Positions 9,259 to 19,700 of a stretch of DNA of 64,000 nt are shown here, piece after piece. Every line of letters starts with the position of its first letter. The stretch's first letter is position 1. The position numbers and the translations under genes were made by a program. The stretch is from the NCBI GenBank assembly GCA_918807975.1, contig OU964924.1, forward strand, positions 7,638,501 through 7,702,500, given 5' to 3'. The notes beneath the pieces were generated by a model. It was not told the origin of the DNA. It did no database searches and was given only the letters and a program-made list of their open reading frames with translations. The stretch is from Aplidium turbinatum (lineage: Eukaryota > Chordata > Ascidiacea > Aplousobranchia > Polyclinidae).

Positions 9259-10114
9259 CGGTCCGGGTAGTTTGAGTTTGTTATCAAGCCGTGCTATACA
9301 AATAGGATTAATCGCAAGTGCTTCATTTTTGCCCAGACAAAATATATTTGTACAGTTCTTATGTTGATAAAATCAAGCTCAATAAAGGGTTTAATTCTAA
9401 GAGTTGCAATATGCAAATATCCGAAGCAATAACTTTTAAAGTATAAATACGTCGTGGTAGTGTGGCTATAGTTTCTACCCTAGATAGTCAATCCCACATT
9501 TTGCCTTCCCAACGACAAAGTGTGAGCTGCAAACTGTTATGCTTCTCCAGATATGTGTGGCTTCAGAAGTGAAAACCTTAAACTCACCTTAGAGTGACAC
9601 ACATGTTGGGTTGAATGAGTTTGACAAAACTGACAATAAATCATGAAGACAATGATGGGGAAAGACGTTTAATTTAAAAAAAAGCAAAACTAAAAAGATT
9701 CAAAAACAAGCATGTACATAAAGTTTTTTTTTTTTATGCTAATAGGTTATATCAATGCAACATTTATCGTAAATACACTTGAAAGATCAAATTGGATTTG
9801 TTAAAAAAAGTTGACAATAAAATAAATAGATTTATGAAAATCTTCAGCAGCAATTTATACAAATATTACTTTTACGTCTTCGAAGCATGGTACTTTAGGC
9901 TACAAAAGTTTATGCTGTCAATAACCTCGCCCCCTTCCCACTCAGCCACGTCTGGAAATCTCTTCTTTCCCATACACAATAATAAACCTGTTTAATTTTG
10001 AGTCCGTTGAAACAAAATGATTTAGGCTACATTGCGAATTACGTATAAAAAACAACAGGCAACTGCAAGCAGCAAATAAGCGTATTAATTATTGAGTTAG
10101 CAGCTTCAATTTTT
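9259..10114. other. No gene recognised
   Basis: AT-rich sequence. A 67-codon open frame at 9792-9995 has no recognisable domain and is probably chance. Confidence 0.35.
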
Positions 10115-10215
10115 TTTCCATTAAGTAACACAACCACGTACTCAGGAGCGGTATCGAACCGGCGTCTTCTCGATCGTCGCGGAGAGGTTCTCACCAGTCG
10201 GTCAAGCCGCTTACA
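10115..10215 (-). repeat. tRNA-like SINE fragment
   Basis: On the minus strand a B-box-like GGTTCGATACC is followed by a conserved tail that includes TGAGTACGTGG. The same arrangement is seen at 25325-25425 and 34425-34510, which makes it a dispersed tRNA-derived family. No functional cloverleaf could be drawn. Confidence 0.5.
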
Positions 10216-10879
10216 AACGCCGTGATCTCAAGTATGAAAGGATAAGTTATCTGCAGCTATGATATGATATATCAATGTGTGCAGTACATCTTTAGTTAAA
10301 TTTTATTTGAATACCGTTCACAACTGGCAATAAATGTTTCAATAGTTGATAATATCTGGTGATTAAATTTTAACATAGGTCCTGATGAGTAGTGTACAGG
10401 GGTGATAGAAGGGGGGGGGGGTAAATGTACTAACCCTCGGTATCGACGTGTACGAACTTTTGCTTGGGACTAATCTTCCCCTATTAATAAAAATTCATGA
10501 ATTAAATGGCACTCAGTAAAAATCCTTCGTTGCAGAAATGTAAACTGGGGAGCAGTGAAGGAATTAGAAAGGGATTTGAAAAACAAAAACCCTAATTTAC
10601 GGCAATGTGTACCAACAATAAATAAATTCATTTTATCATTTATTATTTTTAAATGCTAGTTCAACATACAACTTTAAAATGTTAGTTCAACACGTAACTT
10701 AAAATGGTGGTTCAACACGTAAATCCATACCAACTTTAAGTTTGACTAAATAGAGTTATTGTCATTTCGAAAGTCTTTTTTTTACAGAGATATTGAATGG
10801 TCACAAGCCCAAACCGGTACTGGGTAAGTATTTTGCAAAAGTAAATCACGTTGTTCAAACCACACGTTTTTAACCACGT
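10216..10879. other. No feature recognised
   Basis: AT-rich. Contains an 11-bp G run at 10411-10421 and three loosely repeated phrases of the type GTTCAACACGTAA near 10660-10720. Confidence 0.4.
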
Positions 10880-12520
10880 AAAAACGATGTTTTGAGACCA
10901 ATTTCTTTATTGCCAACTTTTGCCAAAATTTTCGAAAAAATTCTATATAAACGGATGATGAATTTTATTGACAAATATAATATTTTAACCCCAGCTCAAC
11001 ATGGTTTTCGTGAAAATGATTCAACAAGCTTAGCATTGACAAAAATTTATGATGATTTACTTTCTAACTTGAATGATCATAAATACACATGCTCGGTTTT
11101 TGTTGATTTAAGTAAAGCTTTCGATACAGTTGATCATGGCATACTTTTAAAAAAACTTCACCATTATGGCTTTCGTGGCAAGTTTTTAAACGTTTTAACA
11201 TCTTATCTAACAAATAGAATGCAAAGTACAAAAATTAACGGTAAGAATTCTAATTTCAATGTTGTTAAATGTGGTGTCCCACAGGGGTCAATCCTTGGTC
11301 CCTTGCTTTTTCTTCTTTATGTGAATGATCTTCCAAATGCATCTTCGTTTTCAACTACACTTTTTGCTGATGACTCAAACTTTCATATGTCAGATAAATG
11401 CCTGTCATCTCTCCAAAAAAATGTCAATAGAGAAATAGAAAAAATTGATGTGTGGATGAAATCCAATAAACTTTCATTAAATTATAGTAAAACTACTTAT
11501 ATGATCCTCTGCAACAAAAGAAGTGCAGCAGAAAATTTTAGTCTGTCCATCAGTGGCCGATCCATCGAAAGGAAGAAATGTATAAACTATCTAGGTGTAA
11601 CTTTGGATGAGCGATTGACATGGGATGGTCATATTATTAATCTTAGAAAGCAGCTTGCAAAGGTCTGCGGCATAGCATTTAAGCTGAGATACATTGCCCC
11701 TTTAACAGTATTACGGACTTTATATTATGCTTCGTTTCAATCCAAGATCCAATACTCGATTATAAATTGGGGAAGAGCAAACTCTACATTGCTTGCTCCA
11801 CTACAAGTGTTACAAAACAAGTTCATTCGAACCTGCTTATTTTTGCCGAGGTCAACAAATACAACTGTTCTTTATCACCAATTTAATGTGCTCAGAATTG
11901 ACGATATTATTAAATTAGAAACTGCAAAATTTATGTACAAATATGTGCACAAAATGCTGCCCCGGGCCTTTGCTGGCTGCTTTATTTTTGTAAATGAAAT
12001 TCACCATCATAAAACCCGTCAGAACCAAAAGAATGATTTATATTTGCCTTCTACAACGTCAAACTCTGGTAAGAAGATGCTATGTTTTAATGAAGTGAAA
12101 CTATGGAATCAAGTACCAAAAGAACTAAAAGAAAAGTCTTACAATGTTTTTAAATTTAAATATAAATGTTTATTAAAGAATTTGTACAACGATCACTCCT
12201 GAAACGTATCATCCGCTTATTTCTCTACACAATGTTTTTTTTTATGTTGCACTGTGTTATTCCATTGTTAATGTATTGTTAATTCCATTGTTAATTTTTA
12301 CAAATTAAAGTGCTGGTATTGTGCTATATATTATATACCGTATGTGTTAATGTTCTTAATTTTGGGTCTTTTGTTTAAATGTTTGGGTGGCAGCTGACTT
12401 TGGTGACCTTTTGGTCTTTCGCTGCCATCCTTGTTGTGCGAATTATTTGTGTTTATTGTGTTTTTGCTTTTTGTGTCTTTCTTTTTCGCCAACAAAACAA
12501 AAAAATAAACTGAACTGAAC
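10880..12520 (+). mobile_element. L2/CR1-like LINE, 5'-truncated
   Basis: The insertion begins inside the reverse transcriptase and runs through the 3' UTR to a tail AAATAAACTGAACTGAAC (to 12520). The 3' UTR carries a stem-loop: GGTGGCAGC at 12386-12394 with GCTGCCATCC at 12421-12430, and an inner GACC/GGTC pair. That hairpin is shared with repeats at 26.1 and 50.5 kb. No endonuclease is present; 5' truncation is typical. Confidence 0.92.
10892..12202 (+). CDS. LINE reverse transcriptase, C-terminal 436 residues
   Basis: An uninterrupted frame starts just inside the RT domain with RPISLLPTFAKIFEKIL. VDLSKAFDTVDH lies at residues 71-82 (motif A), GVPQGSILGPLLF at 128-140 (motif B region) and FADDSNF at 158-164 (motif C with both Asp residues). 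A long C-terminal domain of L2/CR1 type follows and ends in NQVPKELKE and KYKCLLKN. The methionine at 10892 is only the first one in the frame; the true protein began upstream and has been cut off. No stop interrupts it, so the insertion is fairly young. It would copy LINE RNA at the nicked target, but with no endonuclease or promoter it is dead. Confidence 0.92.
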   Translation: MRPISLLPTFAKIFEKILYKRMMNFIDKYNILTPAQHGFRENDSTSLALTKIYDDLLSNLNDHKYTCSVFVDLSKAFDTVDHGILLKKLHHYGFRGKFLNVLTSYLTNRMQSTKINGKNSNFNVVKCGVPQGSILGPLLFLLYVNDLPNASSFSTTLFADDSNFHMSDKCLSSLQKNVNREIEKIDVWMKSNKLSLNYSKTTYMILCNKRSAAENFSLSISGRSIERKKCINYLGVTLDERLTWDGHIINLRKQLAKVCGIAFKLRYIAPLTVLRTLYYASFQSKIQYSIINWGRANSTLLAPLQVLQNKFIRTCLFLPRSTNTTVLYHQFNVLRIDDIIKLETAKFMYKYVHKMLPRAFAGCFIFVNEIHHHKTRQNQKNDLYLPSTTSNSGKKMLCFNEVKLWNQVPKELKEKSYNVFKFKYKCLLKNLYNDHS

Positions 12521-13015
12521 TTTTTTAAACTACATGCAACAAACTCAAGTGGGTCTTTGTTTGGCCAAAGCATATCCTGATATTCAACGATGTCTATTGG
12601 TTATCTGTTCATGGTGTGCATCCGTGGTTTGCTTCATTAATGTTTGATAGGAAATCTCGTGTAAAATCCTATAAAGCTGACAATTAATTGTTAGTTACTG
12701 ATGTTTCTTTTTTGATTACAACCGATTTGGTTAAATTGTTGAATAGTTTTATAACTCATATTATTCATTTCAAAGTGGAAATTCATTAGAAAACCGTATG
12801 GTCGTTTCGTTGTACCCATATTAATAACAAAACTTTAGCACTGTATGTATTATTGGTTTATGTCACTTTTGTGTTTTGATAAATAAAGAATTGATGGATT
12901 GAAGTTATATGATTTGTTTGTTTGGATTAAAAAAAAGCATGTGTGACTTTGTTAACAAAATTAAACTCTCTCCAAAATGTAATGCTATCCTATTGACCGT
13001 TCGAACGGTAATCCC
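12521..13015. other. No gene; possible second LINE 3' tail
   Basis: About 12820-12900 ends AAATAAAGAATTGATGGATTGA, which looks like another LINE or SINE 3' end with a short ATTGATGG-type tail. The rest is unassigned. Confidence 0.35.
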
Positions 13016-13135
13016 CATAACACCTCGTCAAGGATTTCCCAGCCACCAAAATCAGCGGCGGGTCTATGGAGCAATACACTCATGCGGTGATATTTTTAAA
13101 CAATGGTTGAAGCGCCAAACACACTGCATATGAGA
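13016..13135 (+). pseudogene. LINE C-terminal fragment
   Basis: The translated end CGDIFKQWLKRQTH, followed by a stop, resembles CGNIFKNWLKDNEF followed by a stop at the end of the fragment at 21.8-22.1 kb. Both are therefore taken as the last residues of one LINE family. It is very short. Confidence 0.5.
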
Positions 13136-13630
13136 TGGTCAAGCCAAACGACTCTACTATTGACCCGTTTTTATCTGAAACTTAAGTTGACATCTCTACA
13201 GATCACAAATGAAAATATAATTTTGAGTTGCTATTTATATGTAGGCCTATATTATTATTTATATATGTAAGTGTTATATCAAATAAGCCTGTAATTTCTA
13301 TCCAAGGTTTGCACTTCCGTGAGCATCACCCGTTCGTACATACGCTTCCTAGCTCGGTAGGCTACCACGCGCTTTTGTTTTATGTTCAATCCATTGAAGC
13401 AATGATTCCAAAGAGGGGTGCCGGAACGCGAATTTTTTTCCCACGAACTTTCTCTCTCATTTGCATATTTCTGCAAGTGTAGCCATTACTGGTTAACGCG
13501 CGACGCACGTAACTGTTTTTACCGATTCATTTCTTTCGGGCGGTTTTCAAAATCAGCAGCCAATTTTCGCCCTCCAGGTTCAAACCTAAACATTGAACTT
13601 GAAAAAAAAAACGTAGCCTGGAGACACACC
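13136..13630. other. No gene recognised
   Basis: Has a TAGGCCTA octamer at 13242 and open frames of up to 108 codons at 13228-13744. The longest of these runs on into the LINE fragment in the wrong frame, so it is a shadow. Confidence 0.35.
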
Positions 13631-13631
13631 A

Positions 13632-14075
13632 GGACATCTCTGCGGCTGCTTGGGCGGACCATAAATGGAGTTCTGAATGGAAGTCAATCGCCGCCAGACT
13701 CTATTCGTTCATCACCGACGCCGACACACGCCCCATCGGCCTAACACTACCAAGACAGGCATGGGTGCGCCTCAACCGTCTCCGTACGGGCGTCGGGCTT
13801 TTTCGCTCAACCATGCACCAATGGGGAATGACCTTTTCCTCCTCCTGCGAAGGTGGTGCCGAGAAACAGACCGCAGATCACATCATCAATGACTGTTCCA
13901 TGTTCAAGCCACCTAACGGAGTGGAAGGTCTGCCTGTCATGGATGATGAAACCAAAGACTGGCTGCTCTCTAGCAGCCTTCCAGTGTAGTCCGGGAACAT
14001 CGTGAATCTGGGGTGGTAAAAGGATAGACCCTCTGCCCAAAAAGCTCACACGACGACGACGACACCTAGTCTAGT
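13632..14075 (+). mobile_element. LINE 3' fragment, second subfamily, (ACG)n tail
   Basis: The sense frame (ending near 13989) reads ISAAAWADHKWSSEWK, WVRLNRLRTGVGLFRSTM, then a knuckle with CEGGAEKQTADHIINDC (one Cys replaced by Gly) and DDETKDWLL. It is closest to the copies at 42.6 and 18.9 kb and more distant from those at 2.4 and 8.0 kb. The 3' UTR has GGTGGTAAAAGGATAGACCC and ends in CACACGACGACGACGAC. Confidence 0.9.
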
Positions 14076-14369
14076 CAAGTTTAAAAAAGTTGAGAAAAGA
14101 AATTGATTCTGGTCACTCTAAAAGTAAGATTTTCCGAATTGATTAAGAATTAACCCTAACCCTACTTTTTTTGAAAAGCTTTTGTGCACCGCAAAAGTTA
14201 ATTGAAAGAAAAAAATTGACTTCAATGGTCGTCGAACCGTTGTCCTCACAAACATAAGGAAAAAGATGAAACCACTGAACCAAACACACCAACGAAAAGC
14301 TGTTTGCATTTACACAGTATTAATAGAAACTCTACGCAAAGTAAAAAAAGTTGGTGGGAAAAAAATTCG
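14076..14369. other. No gene recognised
   Basis: AT-rich; contains a short telomere-like AACCCTAACCCTA at about 14153-14165. Confidence 0.35.
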
Positions 14370-14655
14370 CTGCCGGGGCACCCTGGGATGCCATTCACAA
14401 TACACTGGAGTGCCGCGATCTAATTATTATAATCATTTTTTATCTGTATTCAAATGGTTATCTAGGATCATTATTGCTGATAAAATTTTGCAGATGATTT
14501 ATGCAAGTAGGCCTACTGTATTATGCAAATAGATATGCATAGGTTAAAGATAAACTTTTACCACTGGATTCTTATCTTATTTTCAACCTTAAACAGAAAG
14601 GAAAACTGCAAGACATGCTTTTAACGTCGGGAATTTAAAGCTGTTGCACTGAAAA

Positions 14656-14934
14656 GTGTCGCCCGATGAGTTTTGGATAAAAGTTCAATATGAATATCCT
14701 TACATTGGAGAAAAGGCTTTAGTAATTTTATTACAGTTTTCCACATCATACCCATGCGAGATTGGATTTTTTGTTTTGACCATCCTCAAAGCAAAAAGAG
14801 AAAGGCGACTAACAGTCGGGGAAGAAATCAGGGTAGCTTTATCGAATGTACCCATATGTAAAAAAGATTTGCACGAAAATCTAAGCACAAATTTCACATT
14901 GACTTTGAAAGAAGTAAACTTGTTTTTTTCTTAA
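14656..14934 (+). pseudogene. hAT transposase C-terminal (dimerisation) fragment
   Basis: The 92-residue frame reads DEFWIKVQYEYPYIGEKAL, then LLQFSTSYPCEIGFFVLT and KRERRLTVGEEIRVALSN. This is the hAT C-terminal pattern FW..L...YP.L...AL..L..F.T.Y.CE..FS.LT..K...R..L....+LR.AL, as in ZBED/SCAND3-type proteins. The Ser of the FS step is replaced and the sense breaks off after PICKKDL. There is no DDE core in this window. It is dead. Confidence 0.7.
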
Positions 14935-14984
14935 ACATTTATTTCAAAGCGGCATTTAGTCTCCAAGCAAAATTACTGTGTTGG

Positions 14985-15155
14985 CATACCATTATTAATT
15001 GATCTCTCCGGCAGTAACTGGAGTGTGGTGCTGAGATTAGTCTTTTGTAAAGGATTAACGGGGATCGCCACGTGATGACAACGACCTCAAAAACATCACA
15101 AACAATGCTCTTACCTGGCTCCGACACTGGCGTGACAAGCTATGAATGAATGAAT
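14985..15155 (+). repeat. Unclassified retroelement 3' end, (GAAT)n tail
   Basis: Ends GACAAGCTATGAATGAATGAAT, a short tandem tail typical of LINE/SINE 3' ends. Positions 15003-15028 match the reverse complement of 29265-29290 over 26 bp, so it is a dispersed repeat. Confidence 0.5.
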
Positions 15156-15443
15156 TATTAATTGATATCTGAAGTTGTTATAATTAATTTCATTTCCAAA
15201 GGGTACAACATGTGAACTTACCTAATGTTCTCCAGACTGCATTAGAGTTGAAAGTCAGACAGAGAAGTCAACAAGCATGATTATGATTATGAATACCATT
15301 TTTGAAGTTTTTGTTATGAAATGCTTGCTTGTTCTAACAACCTGCAGCATTCGCAATGAAAGATCGTTGTTCTGCCACGGGATACCACAAAATAGTTTTC
15401 TCTTCTGTAGGGTGCCATAAACCTAAAAGGTTGGAAACCACTG

Positions 15444-15625
15444 CACTAAAGGCTTGTACCTAGGGTTCTTACAAGCTTAATCCGGGAAGGGTTCGTACCA
15501 GGTAGGGTTCGTTAATTCCGCCATACCCAGTTCGCACCAAACATGCTTATCTAGGGATCGTACCAAACACTCCTACGAGGGAGAGCTTGGTACCAAACAG
15601 GGGTTCGTACATGTTTATACCAAAA
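15444..15625 (+). repeat. Degenerate short tandem repeat
   Basis: Phrases of the type GGGTTCGTACCAAAC recur about six times with variable spacing of roughly 25-35 bp. No coding sense. Confidence 0.5.
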
Positions 15626-16860
15626 CTCAGTACATTTACCTCCTCTACCATCCCTGCACACTACTCAGGTGATGTGCAGAATTCAGCAAACCATTGTTGT
15701 GCCAAACACCTCTATGTCATCCAAGGCTGCATCGTACGTCACAGCTTCCAGTTAAAGACCACCTCTGATCTACACTTCCTTCATTAGTTGTGATCATTAG
15801 GTTTTTGACATGAGAAACCTAAAACTATGACGCAATTCCAGTTCAAATGTGCATTAATTTGATGTGACGTTGTCTTTTTGAAGTATGCTAATAACCCATA
15901 TTTCCGCAATATGGCAGTGTTGAGCAGTTATTGTTTTTGTCCAGGGCTTGGGTTCTTAGTCACTATACACACTTATTGGTAGACATTTAGAGGTCAAGCT
16001 TTTTCTGCAAGATTTATTTTCGATCAAAACCTTGGCATTAGCCATAGCGTACATTTTTCTTTACTTACCTCTTTTAAAAATGGAGCCTTTACCTTCGAGC
16101 AAAAGCCTTGTTTTAAAATATTCTACAATTGCAAAAATAAAAGTTTCTCTGCAGACTTTTCAAAAATCTTAAATCGCTGCGTTCTGTAAGCTAGTTTTAA
16201 ATAATATTGCGTGCAATGTTATATTTTAGGAGAATTTTTCGTTTATGCTCATTTTCAACGACGTTTGGTAAAAGATTTCGCATACCTAAGTATATTAGTG
16301 TACGGTATTAATTTAACATTAGTTTTTTCTTCGTTTTGTTAAAGTAGATATAGGCTACTGTAAGGTGCAGTAGCCTACTTTGTTTACAAATTACGCTATA
16401 TACCGTAGAAAACATTTCACATCAAACCCTGAACGAATTTACGCATGTTGCCATAACATTAACTGTTAAATAAAGCAAAAATAAAAATCTGATTCATTCT
16501 TGGTGCTTCTTTTAAAATGAACATGTGCACTGTGCACTGTGCAGTTGTGCACTGCAGTCTATAAAAATGATGAAAGTGAAATCGAATACTTAAAAACCAA
16601 GCTGTGGATGTTGAAAAATCACTTTTTTCTACTCGGATGTTAAAAAGTTTCGAAATGTAATATTGCACTTCTTTAACTGAACTCTTCAACAAATGTTTGT
16701 AACAAGAAATTAGCCGACACTCGGAAAATTGTTTTTCTGTTCTCGAGAAAAGCTTAAAATCAGATCCAAGCAATTACCGCATTACTTCCTTGTTCTCAAG
16801 TAGGCCTATCAGTAAACTTTAAAAAAAAATTATCTGAGCAATAACTACTCTTTATAAAAG
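15626..16860. other. No gene recognised
   Basis: AT-rich. Open frames of 66 and 104 codons have no domain signal. GTGCACTGTGCACTGTGCAGTT at about 16526 is a short direct repeat, and TAGGCCTA occurs at 16801. Confidence 0.35.
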
Positions 16861-16904
16861 ACTTATTGAGCCATTAGAAAAAATGATTATGTCTGCTGAT
16901 TAAT

Positions 16905-17175
16905 TATTTCAGAGTTTCCCAAAGCGTTTGACACCATTAACCAATAAGTACTTTTGAAAAGCATGAGTTTTATGAACTACGTGGTCCAATAGTCGCCCAA
17001 TAAATTCGTGTATAAACAATCGTAAACAATATGTTTCTGTTGGTGGCTTTATGCCAAAGCACAAAAACATCACATGTGGAGTTCCGCAAGGATCTGTATT
17101 TGGACTATTGTTTTCTCCGCTTTACATAAAGGATTTGCTTCTTATAACATATTATTTTGATTCACTGCCATTTGT
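16905..17175 (+). pseudogene. Decayed LINE reverse transcriptase fragment
   Basis: Across several frames the sequence still shows FPKAFDTIN (RT motif A), VLLKSMSF and HITCGVPQGSVFGLL (motif B region), followed by LYIKDLL. Many stops. It is probably CR1/L2-like and much older than the copy at 10.9 kb. Confidence 0.7.
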
Positions 17176-17533
17176 GGATATAACACTATTTTAATTAGGG
17201 CTACTTCAACAAAATCTGTTTTACAATTAGCCTACAACTAAAAACTGCAATTGAGAAGTAGCGTATCACTAATTGGTTTAATACAAACAAAGCAGGTTGT
17301 GCAAGTGTACACTACTCTACAACATTGCTCCGGAGGCTCATTACACGCTTAGTCAAAATTGTTATGCTCACGTCTCTCACGTCTAGGCATAATTTGTTGC
17401 TTAAATTATTGTTAGCGCCCTCACCTGCGGGAAAGGCGCCTTCTCAAAGGAAAGGCAGCACTCTTTCGTTTCTTCAGTTCAGGGTCATGTTAAATCCCAT
17501 CCGGATGGCTGTAACTTTAGTCGTTTATCGTCC
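17176..17533. other. No gene recognised
   Basis: Could be the rest of the decayed LINE, but no motif is visible. Confidence 0.3.
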
Positions 17534-17604
17534 GCCCCTTTAGCTCAGTGGTTACGTGCCCGGCTGAAGATCACGCGGCGCTGGTTCGACTCTGGGGGTG
17601 TGCG
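17534..17604 (+). repeat. tRNA-like sequence, SINE head or tRNA pseudogene
   Basis: An A-box-like TAGCTCAGTGG, a Phe-type anticodon loop CTGAAGATC and a B box GGTTCGACTC are in the right order and spacing. The anticodon stem and acceptor stem pair poorly, so a working tRNA-Phe gene is unlikely. It may be a tRNA-derived SINE head. Confidence 0.5.
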
Positions 17605-18861
17605 CGTAAGCAATGCATTTCAGGACTGCTCTCCATTCAGCGGCACCTAGTGAATGGAATAATTCCCTGGAAACAACACTTCAACAATTGGAAAGCTTCA
17701 CTCTACCAATCTTGGTAACCGGCCCTGCGTCAAGAGCCTCTGCAAGTATGCGAAACTATCAGGAATAACTTATCAAGGCTTTGTCAGTCTGTCAGTCCGA
17801 GGATAAAGATTCAAAAACCAACCAACTTAAATTCTGCATTTTACTTTGGTGTTCAATGTAAAAATCTAATTTTAATCTTAGTCTGGTAGAAAAAACAGAA
17901 ATGAAAATAAAGAAGGTGTTGGTTGAAGTCTGCCAGACAGGATAGGAACACTTACTGGATAAGCTCCCTGAACACAGCAAGTGTCTTTTTAAAATTAATT
18001 TTTATTTATGTGGTATCAGCTCAAGGAAATAAACAATTAAATACATGAATTCAAAAGGGGCCCAATTTCACTTTTTTTCAAATTGCACTTTTTTTGTTTT
18101 TCCAATTTCTTTCAGTGTCTTCTAAATCATACCTAAAACTCACCCAAATGTTTCAAGTCTAAACATGAAAAGTAATCCCTCAGTATTTCCATTGATTTCA
18201 AGAAGGGACCAACTCCAGCAATTGGGATCTTGTTGCACTCAATCGCGGTTAAACAAATCAACCGTATAGCTCAGCTGACAGCACAAGGAACCACACTAAA
18301 AGACCAAAGAAGCAAGCCGGTTTCAGAAGGTGATATCAAGTTGAAAATTGCTCATACTACAGTATAGCCTAGTATACAGTATCACCTTTCCACATCGGGT
18401 GTCTCACTATGGTGGTCAGGGGAAGAAAAGGCGATATCTTGAACGTGATATCAATGTCCTCAGAATGTGTGCCTTTTCTTGTGAAGCATAACTACCATGG
18501 CCTAGGTCCAAAAGTACCCCCTGAATCCCCCTATCAACGCTACTGACATGGCCTGAAACAGAAGCTTGAAGGGGTGTAAATGAGCTGGAGAGCTGCCCTC
18601 ACGTTTACATTTCGAACCACCTGGATGCTAATACACCGAACCTACACTATTTACCGATGGATGTCGTTGCCAAAACCACAATAATACAACCATGCAATAT
18701 CTGCATTCTTTGGTATTGCATGGCAGATTGGATTCCATAACTCACCAGTCACCATCTGCTCACACGCATCATCTGCCATGTGACAAAGAGTTTGGAATTA
18801 TAGTGAGAATGCAGAAAAGTGCCACCATGTCCAGCTCTACACCGGCTAGAACGACATGATT
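17605..18861. other. No gene recognised
   Basis: Unassigned AT-rich sequence; no terminal repeats or coding sense found. Confidence 0.35.
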
Positions 18862-19700
18862 TGTGAGCACTTTCAGTTCGTCGTCGTCGTGTGAGCCTCT
18901 TGGGCCGAGGGTCTATCCTTCTACCACCCCAGATTCGCAATGTTTCAGGACTACACTGGAAGGCTACTTGAGCGCAGACAGTCTTTGATTTCATCATCCA
19001 TGACGTGCAGACCTTGCATTCTGTTAGGTGGCTTGAAGATGGTACAGTCATTGATGATGTGGTCTGCGATCTGTTCCTCAGCACCACATTCACAGGAGGA
19101 GGAAGAGGCCATTCCCCATTGGTGCATAGTTGAGCGGAAAAGCCCGATCCCATACGGAGACGGTCAAGGCGCACCCATGCCTGTCTTGGTAGTGTCAGGC
19201 CGATGGGGCGTGTGTCGGCGTTGGAGATGAACGAATGGAGTCTGGTGGTAGTTCAGTGCAGTTTGTTTTTATTTCTGACCATCACAACGAAAAAAACAAT
19301 ATATGACAAACATAGTAGAGGTCTAGAAAAAGGTAGAAGCGACAAAACGCGGACGTTATAACATGCATGATACCAAAGCAGGACAATCAGTTTAAAATAT
19401 GACACGGTCGCAACATCTCACCTTGGTACTTGACTTCCATTCAGAATTCCATTTACGGTCCGCCCAAGTAGCCGCAGAGATGTCTTGTTCCTCAGCTTCG
19501 TTGATCAAAAGTTGAGTGGCTGGCAGGGGTGCTCGTTTGGGAGAGAAGAGATCTTGTGGTGAAGAAGATGGTTAGGCTCCAGTTTGGCTCCAGTGTCCGT
19601 CGACCGAAGGAAAGAGTGGCTTCTTATTACGACGAAACTCAGCCGGTTGGATGCCAGCAAGAATGGGAGATTGTCCAAATGGCGTGGTTGGTGTGGAAAA
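18862..19700 (-). mobile_element. LINE 3' fragment, second subfamily, split by another insertion
   Basis: The minus-strand copy has a (CGT)n tail at 18864-18876 (plus-strand view). The 3' UTR and knuckle region occupy 18877-19250, and the more upstream coding part 19439-19700. Reverse-complement phrases match the copies at 13.6 and 42.6 kb, for example the region around GACTCCATTCGTTCATC. The coding frame is disturbed by several changes. A 183-bp insertion with its own target duplication separates the two halves. Confidence 0.85.
19251..19433 (-). mobile_element. Short LINE 3' end inserted in the LINE fragment
   Basis: Flanked by TGGTA (19246-19250 and 19434-19438). Removing it restores co-linearity with the LINE copy at 42.6 kb. 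On the minus strand it ends AAACTGCACTGAAC, similar to the AAACTGAACTGAAC end of the L2-like LINE at 12.5 kb, so it is probably a strongly 5'-truncated LINE of that kind. Confidence 0.7.

Larger units (their letters stand above)
14370..15443 (+). mobile_element. hAT transposon remnant
   Basis: The right terminus (reverse complement CAGTGGTTTCCAACCTTTTA, ending at 15443) is the usual start of Charlie/Tip100-type hAT elements. An internal frame codes the end of the transposase. The left terminal repeat was not found intact; GGGGCACCCTGGGATGCC near 14377 resembles subterminal hAT sequence, so the left edge is approximate. A separate retroelement 3' end appears to lie inside, near 14985-15155. 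Confidence 0.65.

Noticed and set aside
17534-17604. A working tRNA-Phe gene
   Set aside because: The boxes and anticodon loop are present but the acceptor and anticodon stems pair badly, so a pseudo-tRNA or SINE head is more likely.
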